Source of the DNA: Lantana camara
Taxonomy: Eukaryota > Streptophyta > Magnoliopsida > Lamiales > Verbenaceae
Length of the DNA: 64,000 nt
Reading direction: 5' to 3'
NCBI GenBank assembly: GCA_037501455.1
Contig: CM074858.1
Span: 77,722,501 to 77,786,500, forward strand
Under the pieces are notes generated by a model, which ran no database searches, was not told where the DNA came from, and saw only the letters and a list, made by a program, of their open reading frames with translations. The position numbers were made by a program, and so were the translations under genes. The first letter of the stretch is position 1, and each line of letters starts with the position of its first letter. Shown here in pieces: positions 44,131 to 55,127 of the stretch.

Positions 44131-46713
44131 GGAAATGATGTTGTGACTTAGTTCCATGGTTTGGATAGTCTGATCTCTAGCGGGCTTGACTCCCAACTTG
44201 TCTTTCATATCTTTAATGTGTGCTTGACTGAGAAAGTCAGACCCTTGGTTGACCCTATTCTCGATTCCATTCGGATCCTTACTTACCGTTATCTTCTTCA
44301 GTTAACCGAGTACTAATCTATCCTGCATACTTTCAGAATATTCATCCTTGTACCAGATTCACTCTATTATCTCTAACCACGTAAGAGTATACTACCACTT
44401 ACATAGCACTAGGGTTGTTTAATGAGATTTCAAAAGTTTAGTCGAAAGTATACTTTTTATTTTTTGAATAGTTGGGAAAATCCGATATCGACCCAATCTT
44501 CAATTCTAATCCAACTCCATACATTGACTTCAACTGGTTTAATTCTTGTTGAGGACTTGATTAACTAGGGTTCGTTGACACCGTCTTCGAGGAGGTTAGT
44601 TTGATTGAAATTCCTCTTACCAAAGCTAACAAAGGCATCCATCAAAAGTTCCCTAATAAAACCATCATTTTCGATGTCTGAATCACGTACTTATGAATTT
44701 CCAAACAAACCATTCTCTTCGATGCCTGATGAAGATCTTCAACCCGAGTATAGTAGCTTGACTTTCACTTTAAAGGTTTAAACTGATACAAAGCCGTCTC
44801 ATTTTTTTTCTGTCACTATCTTTAGGTCTTCCATGTCCGTCATGACTTGTATTTCCATTGTACCATGGAAAGTAACTTCCTCGAACACTATTGTAAATTT
44901 AAATTTATGAGTAGTCGCACTCTCCCCCTTAAGAATTTTCTATCTTAATTCCTTGAATTTATTGCACTGCCTTGTGGATCACAAATCCTAAATTTCATCA
45001 TTTTTGCATCCTCGGTTTAAATGATTCTAGTTGTTCCACATACCAGGTGATCTTACTCACAATTGCCTTAAAATGTTAGGTAGAGATTGCCACTTACTTC
45101 TCTCATTCCATTCTCCGGTTCCATCTTCCAATTCTCGGTATTTCCTTTTCCTTTTTGATTACAATTTGCAACCCAAATATTTCATCTCTTCTTGATTCAA
45201 ATGAGACTTGGTCAGAGTATTGCTTGAGGGGGAAGCAAAGAAGATTCCTATCAAGTAAACACTAGATAATGCATGTCAGTTAAGAATGCCAATGAACGTA
45301 GTATATTTTCAAATAATTAATAAGGCAGCACGTTTGAGCAAGTATATCAATTGAAGAAGCGTATATAAATAGAAAATTTTAAATAATGTAAAGTGGTGAA
45401 TGATGCATGTGCTTATGTATGCATTGAACCTGTCACCGTAGTAATGGGAAGCTTTATCTCGGCACCTCATTCCTTGTTTGTTGGATTATAAGCTTGTCTC
45501 GAACTGTTGATCATTTCTTGTTTTTCCCACGGTCTTCTAATCTTCAGAATTATCTAACATCAACTTGGACATTTCCACGGCTTGGAATTACGATTTCTTG
45601 AACCTGAAGTCTTCTACACTCATGGAATTAGCATCTTGCCTTTTCATTGATAATCACTTCCAATTGTTGCCCGAGTCTTCTTCATGGTTGTCACTTTGAT
45701 CAAAACTTCCTTGGTTTACTCCTTAGGAGTTCGAATAATTGAATGAACTCCCCTTCAAATTGTTTATACTTGATCGCCCGAAATCCACCCAGAAATTCTT
45801 TGCCTTTCATTATCGTTCCCATTTGTTGCTTCATGTCTTTTAATGTGACCCCACGACACGACAATTCAGCTTGGATCTAGAAAATACCCCAACTAGATAA
45901 AACCTTTAGCGTGATTGTCTTCCGAAATTTATATCCACCGGATTGCTTGACTTCCGTTATTTCTTCCTCAATCGAAATCCCAAGCCATACCATTCCCATA
46001 TTTTCCTTTACTTCTTTTCCACGTAAGTTAAGCTTTGTTGCTGATTACAACGAACCTCCTTTACTTTAATTCTCTTGAAGGTTCTCACCTTTGTGTTGAT
46101 ATAATATCGAATCCAAAACATCCTCGACATTTTCTTCACTCTTCCCTTAATTGAGAAGTTCTATGGAATCCAGTTGAAAGGAGTTTGTAATGTAGATGGG
46201 TGAATGTTGATCTTGCAAGTTGTAGATGTCATACCTTACTACTCTCTTTATCGAGCATCCACCAACTTCACTCACACCGATGAGTTGCTCTCATAATTGT
46301 TCTTTCTATCGGGGATCTCATCACCCGAATCATAACCCAATTGAAGGAGACCGTAGCTCTTGAACTCTAGTCTGAGATTTCCGATGCATTCTTTACAACC
46401 TCCAAGCAAAAGAAAAGAGCTTGTGATAGATTGTGGTTGTCGCAGAAATTGGCCGTGGTTTGATATTATCTTCGTAACCTATAAATCAGAACTTATTTCA
46501 AAATAGATGCATGCGATTAGTACATGCTCAGGCCATATAATTAGCACCAAAAGCATGGAATCGATGCAAAATGCAAAATATAAATCAACAAAGTTTTGAA
46601 ATAATCACGTTTCAAGGTTAAAAGCGATGCAATGTACACGTTGACAAGTAGTTCCTAAGCCGTACGACCTAGACTTGACACGAAACGACACTAGAACTCC
46701 GGTTTTACAACCT

Positions 46714-46728
46714 GGAGCTCTGATACCA
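46714..46728 (-). other. Element B primer-binding site (tRNA-iMet type)
   Basis: Minus-strand TGGTATCAGAGCTCC, about eight bases inside the 5' LTR end at 46737. Confidence 0.88.
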
Positions 46729-46736
46729 CTTAAAGA

Positions 46737-48603
46737 TGTAGCACCCTCAACGACAGGCACCACATCCCCCGCACTATGAGTCTAATCCACATATGAAATA
46801 GGCAGTCCATACATGAATCGGACTCACAGCGAACGGGTGACAACAAAATGACAATTCTGACTAGGCGGAAGCTAACCCTGGAATAAACAACAATAACCAA
46901 AATGCGGAAGCAAGGAATTCATTCAAGTAATATCAAAGAAATAAATGAAATCCAACAAGAATTTAAATACGGGTTCCTCTAATCAATACACCTGTCCTAA
47001 CCTGTCCCGAATCAATACAAGGCAACAACATAACAATGGGTTCAACTAGCTCCAGAACTTGTCCTAATTTGTCTCGAAATAATATCAATTCAATAAGTGG
47101 CATACCGGCCAACAATAATAAGTCATTACAATACTTAGAAACAATTTAGTATGCAATGAGTGTAAGTGGGTGAGACTTGAACAATGACTCGACAATTCTA
47201 ACTCCGCCTAGTAACCAACACCTGCAAAAGAAACTGGAAGTAAAGGAAAGGAGGAGTCAGTCTATGAAAGACTGAGTGAGGGGTTTATATAAATATTAGC
47301 GCAGATAACATGCAAGTCGTAACCTCGGGTAAGGTTTTATAACAGAAAACAATATACATTCAAGAATACTTAGAACTTGCCCGAGACTACAACTATCAGA
47401 TTAGACACTTTAATCAATTTCAATCAATCAATCAGTGGCCCGGCGAGTGAGGGCAATTCTCCAACCTTACTCCGATAGTGTACAATCATTCAGTTATCAA
47501 GTGATTAGGTGATCAAGTAATCAATTTACAGTGCACAAGTAGCAGTTTCAGTAACTCCTTCTCCCTCCGGTGATGGTGGGATTGCAAGGCCCCACCACCC
47601 AATCAGTTTGAGCATCAGGAACACGACTCCTATGCCCGGAACTCCTTCCTCCCCTAATCTTCTAGGGGGGTTCAGGGGTCATCCCAATTTGGTGAGGATA
47701 GCACTCGAGTTACCCGTCAGCCCATGCTTTCCCGATTGGCTCAAGCCACTACCCCCGGGCCCACAGTGCAGTACAGTATACTCGCCAAAACAGTCAATCA
47801 ATACAGTACAATTCAGTAAATCAGTTTGAAAATCGATAGAGTTTAGAAAACTATAGGTATATAGATACATTTTGGCTTAAAACATCACATAGGGTTGTAA
47901 GGGTTCCATATATCTAGCAATTAAACCTCACATGGAATACCACGAGACAAGAACAAGAACAAGAGAACTACGGTTGCCTCTTCGATCCAGAAGTCTCCAC
48001 CCTGGAGAAGAACTGTACAATAAAGGGAACAATGTGTACCAGTGAGAGGAGACTCGATATGAACCAAATAGGACGCACGGCAATGTTCACGAAATGGTAT
48101 CAATAAGTAATGCAATGATTCAATATATAATAAAATATAAAAGTCATGAAATGTTCGGGTGTGCATTTAAGGTTCCAAATAACAATTAAACATACAATTA
48201 AAGGTACACGTATGATTCATGAACGTTAAGTTCGTATTTTAAATTAAATAAGCATGTGGAATAATTATACAAACTCAAATATATTCAAACAATTCACAAA
48301 TAAATCAATTAAGGCAAGTAATCGACATGAAACGAGGCCCATAAAATCAATGAGTTAAGAATTCGAGTTTTCATATATCATATCATATCATCATACATCA
48401 TACAATCCATAACAATCGATTAATTAAGCGTGCAAGATCAAATTACAATTTAAAGCAATTAACGTATAATATTCAATAACTTCAGAAATTCATATAAAAT
48501 CAACCAGGCGTCCGATTGACGAACGGAAAGCAGTGGTAGACTCACCACGACGAAAGGAACACGCTGTGCGGAAGGTGTCGGAATGCCAGCACCGGAGCCT
48601 GCC
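46737..48603 (-). mobile_element. Element B 5' LTR, U5-side part (interrupted by array C)
   Basis: Minus-strand LTR ending GAGGGTGCTACA at 46737, nearly identical to B's 3' LTR. It contains a single GTTAT near 47490, the unoccupied equivalent of A's insertion site. It is interrupted at 48604 by the first C LTR; CTGCC (48599-48603) is the candidate target duplication, its partner beyond the window. The missing U3 start should follow the right end of array C. Confidence 0.9.
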
Positions 48604-50321
48604 TGTAACACCCCGATTTTCAGACAGTCAGGTACGCTCAACACGTGTGGGTTTCGAGCGTTAGTATTTTATTTTATTATTTTCGTTTATTTAATTTAAA
48701 CGTGCTATATTAATTTCTATAAATTGTTTTTAACATGATTATGTGGAAATTGTATGAAATTCATTTCACTTTGAGAATTCATGTATAAATGGAATTTAAT
48801 TGTTACTTGAATTAATTCTCCAATATGTATTAATTGCATAATTGTCCTTAATTGCTCATTTCTTTCATTTAAGGACTACATTGCATGAAAATCTTTTGGA
48901 CTAAAGTGATCATTCTCAAACCTTTGATACTCAATTACATAACTTATGGTACTTGGAGGATTTGATCATAATTACTACAATTTTTCCCCTAATATATCGT
49001 TATATGCATTCCTTCCATACTCTTCATTTCATTTCATCAAGACTCATCATCCATTCTTTCTCCTTCTCACGGAGCCAATATATGAAGAAAGGAAGGAGGA
49101 GAATTCATTGATTTCATTCAAGTTTTCAAGGAAATTCCATGCTTTGGCAGCTTAATCATCTAGTTTCATCATCTTCCTCCATTTATTTTCATTTCAAGGC
49201 ATACATGATTATATATGACAATTCTTATTGATAATTCTTGAAGCTAGGGTTGAGATTAAATGGAATATTATGTGTTTTAGTTGTTAGAAGCATGATCTTA
49301 AGCTTTAGTCTTGAATTCATGCATGAATCTTGAGAATTCTTGGAGAGATTGGTGATATATGATGGATATATATGTGAGCTTGAAATTCATGATTCTTGAA
49401 GATCATGGAGGATTTGAGTGTTTATATCAAGCTTTGTGGTACCTTAAGCATGCACATAAGTTCCTTTTCCTGAATTATAGTATGAGAGATTGAATTATGA
49501 GTGTTTCGGAGCTTTGGGAGCTTGGTTCGTAGCTCCCCTGTTCTTCTCCCCTGCTTCTGCATCTTCTGTGAAACGGGAACGGGAGACGGCCCTTCCCGTT
49601 CCCTTTGTAAATGGGGAACGGCCGTTCCCATTGTTTGAACAATTTGTCAGGCGGCGAGGACGGGAACGACCGTTCCCACTTTGTCTTAAAGACGGGAACG
49701 GCCGTTCCCATCTTCGGGGAGCAGTTCGGGAGTGGGGGAACGGCCCTTCCCATTTTATACTAAAACCTAGAACGGTCGTTCCCATACCCCTGGAAGTGCA
49801 GAAACTTTCTGCATAAAATGTAAATTTTAGCACTATGATCCAATGATTTATTTGACCCCAAATTGTTGTTATACGAATGATTACATGCCAAAACATGATA
49901 ATTACATGCTACATTGTTTATTGCATGATGTCTCGTACTTGATTACGCCGTGCGTCTTATATGAAATAATATGCTTGAATTGTGGTCTCATGCACGTACA
50001 TTGTCCCGTTTCTTATCCAGTTATTCTCCACGGTGGTGATTGTGGATCATGAGCACGTTCACGCATTCACGAGTCGTGTGTTGCCTGTCAGGTGAGGTTT
50101 AATTGCTAGTTAAATAGAACCCGTATGCCCTTATGTGTGCTTTCGGCCAAAGGTAATTATAGTTATAATTTTATAAAGTCACTTATCATTTCAAGTCATG
50201 TTCATGAAAGCAAGCAAGCAAGCAAGCCATGTTTCGTGCATGTTTAGGCGAGTAGCATGACCGTTCACGCTGGGCCCAAGGGTAGTGACTAGAGCCAACC
50301 GGGAAAGTAGGGGGTGCTATA
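48604..50321 (+). mobile_element. Array C, LTR 1 (1.7 kb)
   Basis: Starts TGTAACACCCCGATTTTCAG and ends at 50321 (GGTGCTATA, where the other copies end in ACA or close to it). It differs from LTRs 2-4 more than they differ from each other; by eye about eight changes occur in the first 150 bp against LTR 2. It contains the hairpin cluster at 49575-49784 and the conserved CTGCATAAAATGTAAATTTT block after it. The open frames at 49422-49896 are read through the palindromes and are not genes. Confidence 0.9.
49575..49784. repeat. GGGAAC/GTTCCC hairpin cluster in C LTR 1
   Basis: About five inverted repeats, including GGGAAC-GGCC-GTTCCC at 49614-49629, GGGAAC-GACC-GTTCCC near 49661-49676 and GGGAAC-GGCC-GTTCCC near 49694-49709, with two decayed copies after them. 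The first site carries a 6-bp insertion (GAGACG-like) compared with LTRs 2 and 3. Confidence 0.9.
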
Positions 50322-53300
50322 TCTAAGGTGGTCTCAGAGCCCGGTTGCAAAACCGAGGTTCTCGTGTCGTGTCATGTCGAGTCTAGGTCGTACGGCATAG
50401 GAATTTCTTGACAAATTGAGAGTCTTGCATATTATTTGAATGCCTTGATTTCCTTGAACTCTTTGAATTGATTGAAATTACTTGATAACTTGTGCCTTGC
50501 ATTGATTTCTGCTATTAATTGCTAATTAATTGATTTTTGAATCGTTTGAAATTATTTGCTCGACGTGTTTTATTCCAAGCATTGATGAATTATTGTTGCA
50601 TTTTATATTAAATTCTCGCTGATATTAATTATGTAACAACTATGTGACATGAACACGTTTTACCCACATGCATTTACTTGCAAAGTAAGTTGTGAGTGAC
50701 AGGTTTTGGAAATGTATGAATCAAGGGCGAAGGATTTTGAAGATTTGAGAAATCAATCAACCGTTCGAACCAAGCTTGCAATTCGGTCAACCAAGAGTGG
50801 ACACCGAAATTGAGTTTAACATTTCTACGGTGCTACGTTCTTCAATACATTCATAAACACGTGCATCATAATTGTTAATTAAATTGCTTCTCATTATAAA
50901 CGTTGTTTTAATTGTATTCGAACTTTCCTACTTGATACCTTGAGTGCATGTTCAAATTATTCATATTACATACATTTCCTTATCTATACGTATATCTTCA
51001 AAATGATATAATTGTTCCAATATGTTGCATTTTAAATTGGTGGTAATATGTGCATTGACACTTTAATCATCGTGCATTATTTAGTGTTTATTGTCAATAG
51101 GCTCTCCCTATGCTCTGCACAATCCTTGCTCCTGGTGCTACCAATTTGAATTTAAAGAAGAGATTTCTGAAGCATTGGGTATCATGTTGGGAACCGGGTT
51201 ATTTGACTTTGCTTGAAGTTTAGAAATGTTTGGGACTGTGAGAATTTATCGATCCAGGATTCCGTAGGAGCATGTACGATATAGATATTTGGAAAAACTT
51301 TAGAAACTGGGAAATGATGATAAGTTCAAGCAGATAAATGTTCAATGGGTTCTTCAATCTTCAGAAATTAATCAGCATTTTGGGGATTCAGTAAGGGTAG
51401 GAGAAAGAACTTTTCTTGCTTCGGATCAGGGTGTTAATTTGGCAAATATGAACTCTAGAAGCAGTAGGTGGTAAGTACAGGATATGACATTTTCACGAAT
51501 AGCAGAAGGGTTGTGGGATGCTGGGAAATTTTAATATCAAATCTGAGTGGTGACAGTCGGGGAATTTCAAGTTGGGTATGTCTATAACAGAAAAGATTAG
51601 AAAAGAACCATTAATCAAAATCTTGATTAATAACAAGTAGGACGAGGAAAAGGTTATGGGAATTGAATCAGCAGAGAAGCTTGCAAGTGGGAAAGGACAG
51701 AATGAATCTAAAGAATAAGAAAATTCCTATTTTTCTTCAGGGGGGGAGCCGGACTGGGAGTAAACATAAATTTGAAGTTAGACAGCACTTGTGGAAGTTG
51801 GGATCTTTAAGAAAACCAATTATTCCTGGAATTCTCTATCAGAACCATGTGAAAGAAGTTTTCAATAATCTGAACCTTCCCTCCCTCTTATACAAAGAAA
51901 AGTCCCATCATCGACAGTACCTTTGTTCCATTATCGTTTTCAAGAAAGTGGGAACACCATCCGTAGTTCTCCGATAGCCTCAGGATATCAGTTGACTCAG
52001 TAAATAGAAAAGGATTCAATTTGGGTAATACTCAGAATCAATCTCAAGTTTTGGTAGGTTAACTCCGACGAGAGTTTTCTTACGAAGTTATTACTTATAA
52101 CCTAGAGATGCCTGTAAATGCACATCCTGTTTTCATCCGTGATGTCGCCGTCACCTCTATAAATATACCAGTTTACCCTGAACACTTCAGAAAGATGGAA
52201 GCTTGAGTGATCCTTTCTTTCAAGATATTTCGTGGAATTATTGGGTACGTCATTAAAATTCCCGTGGTTAAATGGAAGACGTTTTACAAGGACTTAATTC
52301 CTTCAGCTCTATGTAAAAGTGCTTGTTCGGGTACTCACATGGGATAACCATCTGGATTCTCTTCCGTATTAAATATCCGTCGTGCTATTTTCTAAGGGAA
52401 TAGATGCTCAACTTTCGAATTTCATACAAAAGAGTTAAGATCTTTGCTTCGGGAAAATATTTCACTTTTATTACAAAGGTCGAGGAGATGGTAAAACCTG
52501 TTGTCTCTGTTTGTCAGATAAGAGCTTTCTTGGAGCATAAAGCTAGTCTTTTAAGCTTGAATATACAATTATTCCATGACAAGAAATCTCGGGTTGTTCT
52601 CAATTCCAAAACCCGCAAGTGGATATGGTAATTAAAGTAAAGAATGGTGCGACCGGTAAATCTGGGATTACCACGGGTCTGAAGATATGGTGATTAATGA
52701 TGATTTACGGATTATGTTACAAAATAGCACGAGGACGGAGATGGCTATCAAGAATGGGAATATTGAACCGTAGTGGCACCAAGTTTAAAGAAATCGCAAC
52801 TAAAAGAATCAAGAATTCAGTCGGGTTATTTCAACACCGGAACTTCAATCCTCGGTGAACGGTACACTTAATCATGCATACCACGTGCATCATTATTTTA
52901 TTACTATCTGTTTATTATTATTTGTCATTCTTGTATACGATTCATTGTTTATTATCAATTGTTTATGTGAACTAATAGTTGCATAAATGATAATTTTATT
53001 TGATTCTTGTGTGTTACTTGCAAATATTTATCTAAGTGCTCGCTTGAACTTTTATTTCGTGTGCGTGAGAGACGGGGATTCTCTAAGGGTTATCAAGAGA
53101 CGGGGTTCTCTTGCTACTTTCTCGAGAGACGGGGTTCTCTCGTTAATTATTTGAGAGACGGGGCACTCTCATTATTTCCAGTTACTTGTCAACTTGTTTT
53201 AGAGGAAGGTTAGATTTTCTTACAAGTGTTTAGGCTTCGAAAAGTTGAGGGTCGTGATTTCACATATTGAAGAACCTTGTGGATTGAAGACCTCTTTCCA

Positions 53301-53416
53301 ACTAATCCCTGACGAGGAGTAGCTAACCCGCGTGGGATGAACACTTAAGAGCCACTTAAATTCCAGGAATTCAGGACATGGAATCCGAGGATGGATTCTC
53401 TTAAGGGGGAGAGAAT
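50322..53416 (+). mobile_element. Array C, internal region 1 (non-coding)
   Basis: 3.1 kb with a PBS at 50329-50340 (TGGTCTCAGAGC, one mismatch), no gag or pol similarity, a conserved box at 52851-52880, a four-hairpin array at 53067-53171 and a polypurine tract CTTAAGGGGGAGAGAAT ending at 53416. A 104-residue frame (51663-51977) is present in all three internal copies, but its differences mostly change amino acids, so it shows no sign of protein constraint. The hairpins include CAAGAGA/TCTCTTG (53094-53100, 53107-53113) and CGAGAGA/TCTCTCG (53123-53129, 53136-53142). Confidence 0.85.
53067..53171 (+). repeat. Hairpin array in C internal region 1
   Basis: Four units with loop CGGGGT or close to it. 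Arms CAAGAGA/TCTCTTG and CGAGAGA/TCTCTCG differ at one position on both sides together; the others are AGAGA/TCTCT and TGAGAG/CTCTCA. Confidence 0.88.
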
Positions 53417-55127
53417 TGTAATGCCCCGATTTTCAGACAGTCAGGTACGCTCGACACGTGTGGGTTTCGAGCGTTAGGATTTTATTTTATTATTTTCGTT
53501 TATTTAATTTAAACGTGCTGTATCAATTTCTATAAATTGTTTTCAACATGATTACGTGGAAATTGTATGAAATTCATTTCACTTTGAGAATTCATGTATA
53601 AATGGAATTTAATTGTTACTTGAATTAATTGTCCAATTTGTATTAATTGCATAATTGTCCTTAATTGCTCATTCCTTTCGTTTAAGGACTAAATTGCATG
53701 AAAATCTTTTGGACTAAAGTGATCATTCTCAAACCTTTGATACTCAATTGCATAACTTATGGTACTTGGAGGATTTGATCATAATTACTACAATTTTTCC
53801 CCTAATATATCGTTATATGCATTCCTTCCATACTCTTCATTTCATTTCATCAAGAATCATCATCCATTCTTTCTCCTTCTCACCGAGCCAACATATGAAG
53901 AAAGGAAGCAGGAGAATTCATTGATTTCATTCAAGTTTTCAAGGAAATTCCATGCTTTGGGAGCTTAATCATCTAGTTTCATCATCTTCCTCCATTTATT
54001 TTCATCTCAAGGTATACATGATTAGATATGAGAATTCTTGATGATAATTCTTGAACCTAGGGTTGAGATTAAATGGAATATTATGTGTTTTAGTAGTTAG
54101 AAGCATGATCTAAAGCTTTAGTCCTGAATTCATGCATGAATCTTGAGAATTCTTGGAGAGATTGGTGATATATGATGGATATATATGTGAGCTTGAAATT
54201 CATGATTCTTGAAGATCATGGAGGATTTGAGTGTTTATATCAAGCTTTGTGGTACCTTAAGCATGCATATAAGTTCCTTTTCCTGAATTATAGTATAAGA
54301 GATTGAATTATGAGTGTTTCGGAGCTTTGGGAGCTTGGTTCGTAGCTCCCCCGTTCTTCTCCCCTGCTTCTGCATCTTCTGTGAAACGGGAACGGCCCTT
54401 CCCGTTCCCTTTGTAAATGGGGAACGGTCGTTCCCATTGTTTGAACAATTTGTCAGGCGGCGAGGACGGGAACGACCGTTCCCACTTTGTCTCACAGACG
54501 GGAACGGCCGTTCCCATCTTCGGGGAGTAGTTCGGGAGTGGGGGAACGACCCTTGCCATTTTGTACTAAAACCTGGAACGGCCGTTCCCATACCCCTGTA
54601 AGTGCAGAAACTTTCTACATAAAATGTAAATTTTAGCACTATGATCCAATGATTTATTTGACCCCAAATTGTTTTTATATGAATGATTACATGCCAAAAC
54701 ATGATATTTACATGCTACATTGTTTATTGCATGATGTCTCGTACTTGATCACGCCGTGCGTCTTATATGAAATAATATGCTTGAATTGTGGTCTCATGCA
54801 TGTACATTGTCCCGTTTCTTGTCCAGTTATTCTCTAGGCCGAAGATTGTGGATCATGAGCACGTTCACGCATTCACGAGTCGTGTGTCGCCTGTCAGGTG
54901 AGGTTTAATTGCTAGTTATATAGAACCCGTATGCCCTTATGTGTTCTTTCGGCCAAAGGTAATTATAGTTATAATTTTATAAAGTCACTTATCATTTCAA
55001 GTCATGTTCATGAAAGCAAGCAAGCAAGCAAGCCATGTTTCGTGCATGTTTAGGCGAGTAGCATGACCGTTCACGATGGGCCCAAGGGTAGTGACTAGAG
55101 CCAACCGAGAAAGCATGGGGTGATACA
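53417..55127 (+). mobile_element. Array C, LTR 2 (1.7 kb)
   Basis: Starts TGTAATGCCCCGATTTTCAG right after a polypurine tract and ends ATACA at 55127, followed by a PBS. It therefore acts as 3' LTR of unit 1 and 5' LTR of unit 2, with no host DNA between. The hairpin cluster lies at 54388-54590. Confidence 0.9.
54388..54590. repeat. GGGAAC/GTTCCC hairpin cluster in C LTR 2
   Basis: Same set of inverted repeats as in LTR 1. One centre has changed from GGCC to GGTC, and one arm is decayed (GGGAACGACCCTTGCC). Confidence 0.88.

Larger units (their letters stand above)
43261..46736 (-). mobile_element. Element B internal region: non-coding (LARD-like)
   Basis: 3.5 kb between a polypurine tract at 43261-43276 (minus strand CTTAAGGGGGAGAGGT) and a PBS at 46714-46728. 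No frame longer than about 95 residues and no gag or pol motif is present. The only features I see are the hairpin array at 43570-43915, the conserved box at 44101-44130, and similarity of the PBS-proximal part to D. Two LTRs at about 97% identity suggest a fairly recent insertion, made with proteins from another element. Confidence 0.85.

Noticed and set aside
49490..49896. Frames rich in GNGRS/WERPFP repeats on both strands (also 3006-3425, 39036-39275, 54235-54702, 59350-59817)
   Set aside because: They are translations of the GGGAACGGCCGTTCCC palindromes in LTRs; both strands give frames because the sites are self-complementary.
51663..51977. 104-residue frame kept in all three C internal regions (also 56779-57093 and 61584-61898)
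   Set aside because: The copies are recent duplicates, so retention of the frame is expected. The few differences mostly change residues, and no motif or upstream signal supports a gene.
53067..53171. Possible CRISPR-like repeat array
   Set aside because: Repeats are short, unevenly spaced, self-complementary and inside plant retrotransposons; there are no cas genes and spacers are not of uniform length.
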